Shown: one piece after another, positions 1 to 5,429 of the stretch | Numbering within the stretch: position 1 is the first letter of the stretch | Layout: each line of letters starts with the position of its first letter | From: Alistipes sp. | Lineage (GTDB): Bacteria; Bacteroidota; Bacteroidia; Bacteroidales; Rikenellaceae | Length of the DNA stretch: 5,429 nt | Assembly: GCA_017384185.1 (NCBI GenBank) | Contig: JAFNUH010000135.1 | Span: forward strand, 1-5,429 | Reading direction: 5' to 3' | Program-made: the position numbers and the translations under genes | The notes under the pieces: generated by a model | The model's input: the letters and a program-made list of their open reading frames with translations, nothing else | Database searches by the model: none | Told to the model about the DNA's origin: nothing

Positions 1-318
1 ATAATTTCTATGGAGGATGTGCTGGAGCAGATTTTTGGTGAGATTGAGGATGAGCACGATGTGCGTGAAGCAGTTGAAAAGCAGGTCGGTGAGAACGAGT
101 TTGTATTCTCGTGCCGCTTGGAGGTGGAGTATCTCAACGAGCGCTATGGTCTTGATATTGAGGAGAGTGACGAGTATGAAACCTTGGCTGGATATATAAT
201 TTGTGTCCACGATGGTATCCCCGCTTCAGGCACAATTATCGAGGCTGGTGATTTGGAAATTAAGGTTCTGCGCACGACCCGAACACGTGTAGAGTTAGCC
301 CGAGTGAAAAAACGTTAA
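1..318 (+). CDS. CorC/HlyC-family (CNNM/GldE-like) membrane protein, C-terminal part (5' truncated)
   Basis: Only the last 105 residues are visible; the frame is open to the left edge (I-I-S before the Met at base 10), so that Met is internal and the gene begins outside the window. The fragment opens with ISMEDVLEQIFGEIEDEHD, the hallmark end of the second CBS domain in this family (usually EDVLEEIVGEIxDEHD). Residues about 27-105 form the CorC_HlyC (transporter-associated) domain, with the recognisable stretches LEVEYLNERYGLDI, YETLAGYII and a closing VELARVKKR. Full-length relatives carry an N-terminal DUF21/CNNM membrane domain, a CBS pair and this domain; they are linked to divalent cation (Mg2+/Co2+) efflux, and the Bacteroidetes versions resemble GldE. 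Transport and substrate are inferred from the family and cannot be tested on this fragment. It ends with TAA 91 bases before the PpiD-like gene on the same strand, with no obvious terminator between, so read-through is likely. Confidence 0.87.
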   Translation: MISMEDVLEQIFGEIEDEHDVREAVEKQVGENEFVFSCRLEVEYLNERYGLDIEESDEYETLAGYIICVHDGIPASGTIIEAGDLEIKVLRTTRTRVELARVKKR

Positions 319-336
319 CAAAAATACACTCAATAA

Positions 337-368
337 TATGGCTAATAAGAATAATTTTACTATCTTTG
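337..368 (+). promoter_or_regulatory. Possible Bacteroidetes-type promoter for the PpiD-like gene
   Basis: TATCTTTG at 361-368 matches the Bacteroidetes -7 consensus TAnnTTTG exactly, and 20 bases upstream TATG at 337-340 matches three of four bases of the -33 element TTTG. Transcription would start near 374-376, giving a leader of about 35 bases before the ATG at 410. The match is by eye only in an A/T-rich gap, so a chance hit is possible, and the upstream CorC gene may also drive this gene. Confidence 0.4.
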
Positions 369-388
369 GTGGCTCAAAAAAGAATTAA
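338..388 (+). CDS. Possible 16-residue small ORF between the CorC-like and PpiD-like genes
   Basis: An ATG preceded by the A-rich leader common to Bacteroidetes starts opens a 16-codon frame, MANKNNFTIFGGSKKN, closed by TAA 21 bases before the PpiD-like start. The peptide would be basic (three Lys, one more near the start) and has no membrane segment. I recognise no family. It overlaps the candidate promoter (its ATG overlaps the -33 site, its Ile-Phe-Gly codons overlap the -7 site), so either the ORF or the promoter could be coincidental. It could be a translated leader or nothing; a frame this short arises readily by chance. Confidence 0.2.
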   Translation: MANKNNFTIFGGSKKN

Positions 389-409
389 TATAAGTATAAC
401 AATAAAATT

Positions 410-2440
410 ATGGCAAGTCTAAACACTTTAAGAACAAAGTATGGTGTCATTTTGTCAGTTGTAATTATCCTGGCATTGTTGGCATTCATCATCTCTCTCG
501 GCCCTGAGATGGGCTTTTTTGGTAGCAACGACCCCACCGTAGGTGTAATCAACGGTGAGAAGGTTGGTTATATGGAGTATATGAACGAGTATGAGACCGT
601 TAAGACCTACAATGGTGGCGACGAGTCAACAGAGGAGGGTTCAAACGCTTTGGCTGACGCTGTATGGCAGTCATTGATTGCTAAGCACCTTCTCGTTCCC
701 GGTTTCAACCAGATGGGTATCGAGGTATCAGACGCAGAGCGTATGTCTATGGTTAGCGGTGAGCACCCCTCACAGGTATTCTACAACGCATTTGCAGATC
801 CCCAGACAGGTGGTTACAGCGTTGAGAACATCACAGCGTTCCTTTCTCAGGTAAGCGCTGACCCCCAGTACCAGAGCTTGTGGTCTTACATCAACTCTCA
901 GGCTTCACTCGACCGTATGGTTACAAAGTATATGGGCGCAATCAAGGCTGGTATTTATGCTAACAAGTTGGAGGTTGAGCAGGGTCTTGCAGCTGCAAAC
1001 GAGAGCCGCAAGGGTCGTTTGGTATCTTTGGAGTACAACACTATCGCTGACTCATTGGTAAACGTTTCTGACGCTGAGATTCAGAAGTACTACGATGCTC
1101 ACAAGAAGCAGTACGCTAAGTTGCCTACACGCACTATCTCTTACGTAGTATTCGACGTTGAGCCTACTGAGGGCGATATGCTCGAGGTTGAGAAGAAGGC
1201 TGCTACATTGGGTGAGGAGTTCGCTGCTGCTGAGGATGTACGTGCTTTCGTTCGTAAGAATATGGGTAACATCGGCGTTAGCTATCAGTCTTTGGCTCAG
1301 CTCTCTGAGGAGGAGGCTGTGTTGCTCGATGGCAAGCAGTATGGTCCCGTTTTGAAGGCTAACGAGTGGGTTATCTCTCGTCCCGTTGACATTAAGATGG
1401 CTCCCGACTCAATCGGCTTGAGCCACATCGTATTGGATCCCGCACAGACAGCTTTGGCTGATAGCCTCTATACAGCTTTGAAGGGTGGTGCTAACTTCGC
1501 TGAGGTAGCTAAGGCTCACTCAGCTTACGCAGCAACTGCACAGAATGGTGGTGAGCTTGGCGTTCTTCCCTTCTCATCATTGAATCCTGAGTTGGCTGAG
1601 GCTTTGGCAACAGCTAAGAAGGGTGACGTTGTTAAGGCTACCGTATCTGGCGTAACTCAGATTTTGAAGGTTACTCGCACAGACGCTGCTAAGAAGCACG
1701 TATTGGTAGGTACAGTAACTGTTCCCGTTGAGCCTTCATCAGCTACACGTCGTGACGTTCACAACTTGGCAAGCATCTTGTCTGTTGACGGTAAGGGTTC
1801 TTTGGATAAGTTCAACGCTGCTGCTAACACAGCTGCCGTTACTCCCCGTATCGCTCGTATCTCACAGGGTGAGCGTTCAATCAGCGGTTTGGAGAACTCA
1901 CGTGAGGTTGCTCGTTGGGCATATGGCGCTAAGGAGCAGGAGATTTCTGAGATCTTCAACTTGGGTGATGCTTATGTTGTTGCAATGTTGACTGACATCG
2001 ATGAGTCTGAGTACACTCCTATGAGCGAGGTTTACTACAACATCTCTTTGATTCTCTTGCGTGACAAGAAGTTCGATTTGATTAAGGAGAAGTTGGTTGG
2101 CTCTACTATCGAGGAGGTTGCAAAGAACGCAGGTGCTGAGGTTGTTGCATTTGAGAATGTACAGTACAGCGATTTCGGTGTAGCAAACTTGAGCCTTGAG
2201 CCCCGTTTGGTTGGTGCTATTGCAACTACATCTGAGACTGGTAAGTTGTCTGCTCCTGTTAAGGGTTACACTAACGCAGTAGTATTCGTTGTTGACGATA
2301 TTACAAAGGGTGAGGCTCGTACAGCAGATGCTGAGAAGATTCGTCTTCAGGCAACTAACGAGAATGTTGCAATGCAGACTTCTGTAATGGCATTGCAGAA
2401 TATGGCTGAGATTGAGGATTTGCGTGGTCAGTATTTTTAA
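410..2440 (+). CDS. PpiD/SurA-type periplasmic peptidyl-prolyl cis-trans isomerase (membrane anchored)
   Basis: A complete 676-aa protein with PpiD architecture. A short basic N-terminus (RTK) leads into one membrane segment at about residues 12-31 (VILSVVIILALLAFIIS), an uncleaved anchor that places the rest in the periplasm. Residues about 40-230 form a SurA_N-like chaperone region starting DPTVGVINGEKV. A parvulin (PPIC) domain spans about 335-424: GLSHIVLD carries the conserved His339, followed by FAEVAKAHS and NGGELGVLPFSSLNPELAEAL. A degenerate second parvulin-like segment lies around 490-530 (NSREVARWAY, ISEIFNLGDAYVVAML). The family helps fold proteins crossing the inner membrane or heading for the outer membrane. 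The ATG at 410 is preceded by an A/T-rich leader without Shine-Dalgarno, normal for Bacteroidetes, and the anchor follows at once, which fixes the start. Codon use is strongly biased (GAG, AAG, AAC, TAC favoured), suggesting high expression. A strong terminator follows. Confidence 0.92.
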   Translation: MASLNTLRTKYGVILSVVIILALLAFIISLGPEMGFFGSNDPTVGVINGEKVGYMEYMNEYETVKTYNGGDESTEEGSNALADAVWQSLIAKHLLVPGFNQMGIEVSDAERMSMVSGEHPSQVFYNAFADPQTGGYSVENITAFLSQVSADPQYQSLWSYINSQASLDRMVTKYMGAIKAGIYANKLEVEQGLAAANESRKGRLVSLEYNTIADSLVNVSDAEIQKYYDAHKKQYAKLPTRTISYVVFDVEPTEGDMLEVEKKAATLGEEFAAAEDVRAFVRKNMGNIGVSYQSLAQLSEEEAVLLDGKQYGPVLKANEWVISRPVDIKMAPDSIGLSHIVLDPAQTALADSLYTALKGGANFAEVAKAHSAYAATAQNGGELGVLPFSSLNPELAEALATAKKGDVVKATVSGVTQILKVTRTDAAKKHVLVGTVTVPVEPSSATRRDVHNLASILSVDGKGSLDKFNAAANTAAVTPRIARISQGERSISGLENSREVARWAYGAKEQEISEIFNLGDAYVVAMLTDIDESEYTPMSEVYYNISLILLRDKKFDLIKEKLVGSTIEEVAKNAGAEVVAFENVQYSDFGVANLSLEPRLVGAIATTSETGKLSAPVKGYTNAVVFVVDDITKGEARTADAEKIRLQATNENVAMQTSVMALQNMAEIEDLRGQYF

Positions 2441-2453
2441 TCAAGCACTTTAG

Positions 2454-2471
2454 CTGATAATTTTATATCAG
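2454..2471. repeat. Short inverted repeat CTGATA-N6-TATCAG
   Basis: A perfect 6-bp inverted repeat with a 6-base A/T-rich loop sits between the PpiD-like stop and the terminator hairpin. It could be a weak mRNA 3' hairpin or a small protein-binding site; at this size it may be chance. Confidence 0.25.
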
Positions 2472-2479
2472 ATATTTCT

Positions 2480-2509
2480 CCCCGTTCTTGAAAGAACGGG
2501 GATTTTTTT
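2480..2509 (+). terminator. Intrinsic terminator after the PpiD-like gene
   Basis: A perfect 9-bp stem CCCCGTTCT / AGAACGGGG around a TGAA tetraloop is followed, after one A, by seven T (2503-2509). This is a textbook Rho-independent terminator 39 bases past the PpiD-like stop codon. It separates that unit from the downstream symporter and rules out starting the symporter at the TTG lying inside the hairpin. Confidence 0.93.
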
Positions 2510-2518
2510 GTAGTTTCG
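2487..2518 (+). promoter_or_regulatory. Weak candidate promoter for the glutamate-type symporter gene
   Basis: CTTG at 2487-2490 (three of four bases of TTTG) lies 20 bases before TAGTTTCG at 2511-2518 (five of the six fixed bases of TAnnTTTG). The predicted start near 2525 would leave a leader of about 20 bases before the ATG at 2545. The -33 part would sit inside the terminator hairpin of the preceding gene. Both boxes are imperfect, but some promoter is expected here because the terminator isolates the symporter gene. Confidence 0.3.
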
Positions 2519-2544
2519 TAATTAGAAATTATAAAATTGCAGTT

Positions 2545-3810
2545 ATGAAGAAGCGAAGAATTCCCTCTTACCTTCAGATATTGATAGGTATGGTTGTCGG
2601 TATCGCCATTGGCTTTGCGGGAATAGGATTGGGTTGCGAGGGTATTATCAATGATTGGATTCGCCCATTTGGTAAGCTCTTTATCAAGGCATTGGTGTTA
2701 ATCGCAGTGCCGTTGGTATTTGTCACGCTTATGAAGGGTATTATCGACTTGAAGGATACCTCTTCGCTCTCTCGCTTAGGTGGTAGGACTGTTGCTATCT
2801 ATTTAATGACAACAATATTTGCCGTGTTGGTGGGTATGGGACTTGCTCTCGTTATTCGTCCTGGAGAGATGGTAGATGATACGCTTGTCGCCGATATGAG
2901 CCAGAAGTACGCAGCTACGGCTGACACTATACAGCAGAAGCAGGCTGATACTGCCATCGGAGGACCTTTGCGATTTTTGGATGATATTGTGCCGTCCAAT
3001 ATCTTTCAATCGCTTTCGGATAATAGTAAAATGTTGCAGATTATCTTCTTTGCGTTGCTTTTTGGCGTTGCTGTGCTCTCTATTCCATACGAGAAGCGTG
3101 TTCCGTTGGTATCGCTTATTGACTCGCTCAATGAGGCAATAATGAAGGTTGTAGGCTATGTCATTTCGTGCGCTCCCGTGGGTGTTGCTGCACTTATGGC
3201 GGGATTGGTTGTGGATTTTAATGGCGACGGGTCGGTGTTTGCTGCCCTGGGTGTATATGCCGCAAATGTCGTTGCAGGAATGCTATTCCTTTTGTTTATC
3301 TTTTATCCTACTATTGCACGTTTGTTTGGCGGTGTGGGCTATGGACGTTTTGTAAAGAATCTATATCCGTTGCAGCTCTTCGCCTTTACTACCAGTAGTA
3401 GTGCTGCATCATTGCCCTTTACATTTGCCACTACGCAGGGTAAGATGGGCGTCTCTCGTGAGGTGTCATCGTTTGTTCTGCCTATCGGTACTACGATTAA
3501 TATGGACGGCACGTCGTGTTACCAAACCATTGCTACGCTCTTTATTGCGCAGGCGTTGGGTATTGAGCTAACGTTTGTTCAGCTATTGACTATTATAGCT
3601 ATGACTACGCTTTCAAGTATTGGTACTCCTGCTATTCCGGGCGGTAGTTATGTTATTCTGGCTATGGTCCTCACATCTGTTGGTATTCCTGCCGAGAGTT
3701 TGGCACTCATTATTGGTATTGACCGTCCGCTCGATATGCTTCGTACATCGGTGAATGTTACCGGTGATGTTACCGTGGCGGTAATTATGGATAAGCAGAG
3801 TAAGAAGTAA
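2545..3810 (+). CDS. Dicarboxylate/amino acid:cation symporter (DAACS, glutamate/aspartate transporter fold)
   Basis: A complete 421-aa inner-membrane secondary transporter with the elevator-type glutamate transporter fold. Visible landmarks: the Ser-rich HP1 tip FTTSSSAASLPFT (281-293), the unwound TM7 motif NMDGT (319-323), the HP2 loop SSIGTPAIPGGSYV (357-370), and the TM8 series D393, D397, R400, T401, N404 and D408 in DMLRTSVNVTGD. By alignment from memory to archaeal GltPh, D397 and R400 match the substrate amino- and side-chain carboxylate-binding residues Asp394 and Arg397, and D408 the cation-site Asp405. The retained Arg predicts uptake of acidic substrates such as glutamate, aspartate or C4-dicarboxylates, coupled to Na+ or H+. 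The ATG at 2545 is chosen because the upstream in-frame TTG at 2488 lies in the terminator hairpin and adds a non-hydrophobic tail; MKKRR directly before TM1 is a typical start. It is probably monocistronic, being bounded by terminators on both sides. Confidence 0.93.
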   Translation: MKKRRIPSYLQILIGMVVGIAIGFAGIGLGCEGIINDWIRPFGKLFIKALVLIAVPLVFVTLMKGIIDLKDTSSLSRLGGRTVAIYLMTTIFAVLVGMGLALVIRPGEMVDDTLVADMSQKYAATADTIQQKQADTAIGGPLRFLDDIVPSNIFQSLSDNSKMLQIIFFALLFGVAVLSIPYEKRVPLVSLIDSLNEAIMKVVGYVISCAPVGVAALMAGLVVDFNGDGSVFAALGVYAANVVAGMLFLLFIFYPTIARLFGGVGYGRFVKNLYPLQLFAFTTSSSAASLPFTFATTQGKMGVSREVSSFVLPIGTTINMDGTSCYQTIATLFIAQALGIELTFVQLLTIIAMTTLSSIGTPAIPGGSYVILAMVLTSVGIPAESLALIIGIDRPLDMLRTSVNVTGDVTVAVIMDKQSKK

Positions 3811-3811
3811 T

Positions 3812-3845
3812 AAAAAATCCAAGTCCTCGTCGACTTGGATTTTTT
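3812..3845. terminator. Shared bidirectional intrinsic terminator between convergent symporter genes
   Basis: A perfect 14-bp inverted repeat (AAAAAATCCAAGTC / GACTTGGATTTTTT) encloses the 6-base loop CTCGTC. Each strand reads a G/C-containing stem core followed by six T, so it should stop transcription in both directions. It starts one base after the DAACS stop codon and ends three bases before the AGCS stop codon, filling nearly the whole gap. Confidence 0.92.
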
Positions 3846-3848
3846 ATG

Positions 3849-5255
3849 CTACCAGCACTCGATATTTTCGTCTTCGGCAAACTCTTTTACCTGCGATTTT
3901 TTGAATATTGGGTCTATGCCTCGCTTGCGCTGAGAACGATAATCCTCCAATAGAGTCATCGCCTTTCCTCCCAGTAGAACAATAGCCACGAGGTTACAGA
4001 GTGTCATAAGAGCCATTGTGACATCGGCAAGACTCCACACCATCTTTAGGCTCATCATAGCTCCACCCATCACCATAGCACCAACTATTACTCGGTAGAT
4101 GTTGAGCGCAAGGCGTGATTTTGTGATAAAGCGGATGTTTGCTTCTCCATAGTAGTAGTTGCCAAATATTGAGCTAAAGGCAAAGAAGAATATTGCAATA
4201 GCAACGAAGATTCGTCCCGCACTGCCAATCTCAGCGGTTAGAGCCTCTTGTGTAAGCTGTACGCCATCTAATCCACCTTCGACGTGTACGCCACTCATCA
4301 AGATGATAAATGCCGTCGAAGAACAGATTATAAGAGTGTCGGTAAATACACCAAGAGTCTGAATTAAACCCTGCTTTACGGGGTGCGACGTAGAGGCAGT
4401 CGCCGCAGCATTAGGGGCAGAACCCATACCCGCCTCGTTGCTAAACAGACCTCGCTTTATACCCTGCATTACGGCCGCACCCATACCACCTCCTACAACC
4501 TGCTCCATACCGAAGGCGTTCTTGATTATAAGAGTAAATACCTCAGGAAGCTGAGTAATGTTGAGCAGAACGACCGTAAACGCCAAAATAATATATCCGA
4601 CAGCCATAATGGGCACCACAACCGAGCTAACCTTTGCAATGCGCTGAATGCCGCCAAAAATGATAAGCAGCGTGGTTGCGGTTAGGAAGATACCCATATA
4701 TAGATTATCTACACCAAATGCGTTCTGGAACGCTTCACATATAGTGTTACTCTGTACGGTGTTGAATGCAAAACCGAAGGTTACAATAGTAAGTACACTA
4801 AACAGAATTGCCATCGGACGACACTTTAGACCCTGCATAATATAATATGCTGGACCTCCGATAAACGAGTCGTCAGAGCGTTTTTTGTATAGCTGCGCAA
4901 GCGTGCTCTCAACAAAGGCGTTAGCAGCACCGATGAGTGCAATGACCCACATCCAGAATACTGCTCCAGCACCTCCTACGGCTATGGCTGTGGCTACACC
5001 TGCAAGATTTCCCGTGCCAACACGGCTTGCAAGCGATACTACAAATGCCTCAAAGGGCGAGATATGCTTGTGACCGTTATCTATGTGACGCTCTGAGGAG
5101 TTTATAAGTTGGCGAAACATTTCGCCAATCATCGTAAATTGGACGAACTTGCCTCGCAGAGTGAAATATACGGCGCAACCAATCAGTGAAGCTATCATCA
5201 CATAGCCCCACAATATATTGTTAGTTTGGTCGATAAAACTCTCTATAAACTCCAT
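3849..5255 (-). CDS. Sodium:alanine (alanine/glycine:cation) symporter, AGCS family
   Basis: A complete 468-aa polytopic inner-membrane transporter with about ten or eleven hydrophobic segments. Family landmarks: NNILWGYVMI at the N-terminus (12-21), SLASRVGTGNLAGVATAIA (75-92) followed by GGAGAVFWMW (94-103), FIGGPAYYIMQG (131-142), and the strongly conserved RGLFSNEAGMGSAPNAAA (268-285). AGCS proteins use the LeuT fold and take up alanine, glycine or related small amino acids with Na+ (or H+). The substrate is known only at family level. Length and start match relatives, whose first segment also follows a short polar N-terminus; the ATG is preceded by an A-rich stretch and no Shine-Dalgarno. 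The start lies 9 bases after the stop of the NuoB-like gene, so the two are probably co-transcribed. The C-terminal tail (about 434-468) is charged and cytosolic-looking, ending ECW. It ends at the shared terminator, convergent with the DAACS gene. Confidence 0.93.
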   Translation of the reverse strand: MEFIESFIDQTNNILWGYVMIASLIGCAVYFTLRGKFVQFTMIGEMFRQLINSSERHIDNGHKHISPFEAFVVSLASRVGTGNLAGVATAIAVGGAGAVFWMWVIALIGAANAFVESTLAQLYKKRSDDSFIGGPAYYIMQGLKCRPMAILFSVLTIVTFGFAFNTVQSNTICEAFQNAFGVDNLYMGIFLTATTLLIIFGGIQRIAKVSSVVVPIMAVGYIILAFTVVLLNITQLPEVFTLIIKNAFGMEQVVGGGMGAAVMQGIKRGLFSNEAGMGSAPNAAATASTSHPVKQGLIQTLGVFTDTLIICSSTAFIILMSGVHVEGGLDGVQLTQEALTAEIGSAGRIFVAIAIFFFAFSSIFGNYYYGEANIRFITKSRLALNIYRVIVGAMVMGGAMMSLKMVWSLADVTMALMTLCNLVAIVLLGGKAMTLLEDYRSQRKRGIDPIFKKSQVKEFAEDENIECW

Positions 5256-5264
5256 TTGCTTGAA

Positions 5265-5429
5265 CTATCGTCTTTTAAGGTTAAGCATATTCATTACACC
5301 GTCGATGAATGTCATCGGGTGTGTAGGTGCGCCGGGAAGCCACAAATCCACATTGTAGCGCTCCATAAATCGGCGGTCAACGGCACGACTATCGGCATAC
5401 AAACCACCCGAACAGGCCTCCGAACCACA
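5265..5429 (-). CDS. NuoB-like / [NiFe]-hydrogenase small-subunit-like protein, C-terminal part (5' truncated)
   Basis: An open frame enters from the right edge and ends at TAG (plus-strand CTA, 5265-5267), showing 54 residues. The visible part starts CGSEACSGGLYADSRAVD, continues with RYNVDLWLPGAPTHP and FIDGVMNMLNL, and ends LKRR. This order matches the C-terminal third of the NuoB / 20-kDa / Ech small-subunit family, where a G-x-C-A-x-S-G-G motif is followed by VDVYxPGCPPRPE and an amphipathic helix (IDG...). Those proteins carry the iron-sulfur cluster nearest the quinone or NiFe site. Here the cluster cysteine of the first motif is Glu (GSEACSGG) and that of the second is Ala (PGAP), although cysteines occur nearby at visible residues 1 and 6. 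The assignment rests on a short fragment and could be a distant homologue. It lies 9 bases upstream of the AGCS gene on the same strand, implying an operon. Confidence 0.55.
   Translation of the reverse strand, partial: CGSEACSGGLYADSRAVDRRFMERYNVDLWLPGAPTHPMTFIDGVMNMLNLKRR

Noticed and set aside
10..318. Treating the Met at base 10 as the start of a complete 102-aa protein
   Set aside because: The frame is open to the window edge and the residues around it are the middle of a CBS-domain motif, so the gene is truncated by the window.
1158..1991. Several 60-90 codon frames overlapping the PpiD-like gene on both strands
   Set aside because: They are out-of-frame readings of a strongly codon-biased gene, with no independent start context or recognisable domain.
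2488..2544. Upstream in-frame TTG extension of the DAACS gene (19 extra residues)
   Set aside because: It starts inside the terminator hairpin and adds residues not expected before TM1; the ATG at 2545 followed by MKKRR fits the family better.
2799..3009. Two minus-strand frames of 66 and 68 codons within the DAACS gene
   Set aside because: They overlap each other and a well-conserved transporter gene on the opposite strand; no supporting motif.
3613..3822. Minus-strand frame of 69 codons running into the shared terminator
   Set aside because: It is antisense to the conserved HP2/TM8 region of the symporter, which constrains the sequence; the encoded peptide is unlike any known family.
3826..3833. 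GTCGAC palindrome in the loop region of the convergent terminator
   Set aside because: It is a by-product of the hairpin loop and stem boundary and needs no separate explanation.
4383..4685. 100-codon open frame on the plus strand
   Set aside because: It lies fully antisense within the AGCS symporter gene, has low-complexity basic composition and matches no family; it is a shadow of the real gene.

Overview
The window looks like a chromosomal stretch from a gut-type member of the Bacteroidales. The protein sequences are most reminiscent of Alistipes/Rikenellaceae, but that genus-level guess is from memory and weakly supported. Start codons lack Shine-Dalgarno sequences and sit behind A/T-rich leaders, and two intergenic sites resemble the Bacteroidetes promoter (TTTG, about 20 bases, TAnnTTTG).

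Layout, plus strand: (1) bases 1-318 are the 3' end of a CorC/HlyC-type (CNNM/GldE-like) membrane protein, covering the end of the CBS pair and the CorC_HlyC domain. (2) After a 91-base gap holding a possible promoter and a 16-codon ORF comes a complete 676-aa PpiD/SurA-type periplasmic peptidyl-prolyl isomerase (410-2440). (3) A strong intrinsic terminator (2480-2509) ends that unit. (4) A 421-aa dicarboxylate/amino acid:cation symporter of the glutamate transporter fold follows (2545-3810). Its start is corrected from an in-frame TTG inside the terminator to the ATG at 2545.

Layout, minus strand: (5) a 468-aa sodium:alanine symporter (AGCS family; 3849-5255) converges on the glutamate-type symporter, and one perfect 14-bp-stem hairpin (3812-3845) fills almost the whole 38-base gap and should terminate both genes. 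(6) Nine bases upstream of the AGCS gene is the 3' end of a gene (5265-5429) whose product resembles the C-terminal part of NuoB/[NiFe]-hydrogenase small subunits. Two positions that normally hold iron-sulfur cysteines appear to be Glu and Ala.

Functionally, the left half concerns the cell envelope (membrane CBS protein and periplasmic chaperone/isomerase). The right half holds two convergent, ion-coupled amino acid symporters, one predicted to take acidic and the other small neutral amino acids. I found no tRNA, rRNA, CRISPR array, insertion sequence or phage gene. Most of this is ordinary core genome. The item most worth checking is the truncated NuoB-like gene at the right edge, and I see no convincing evidence of a wholly new system.
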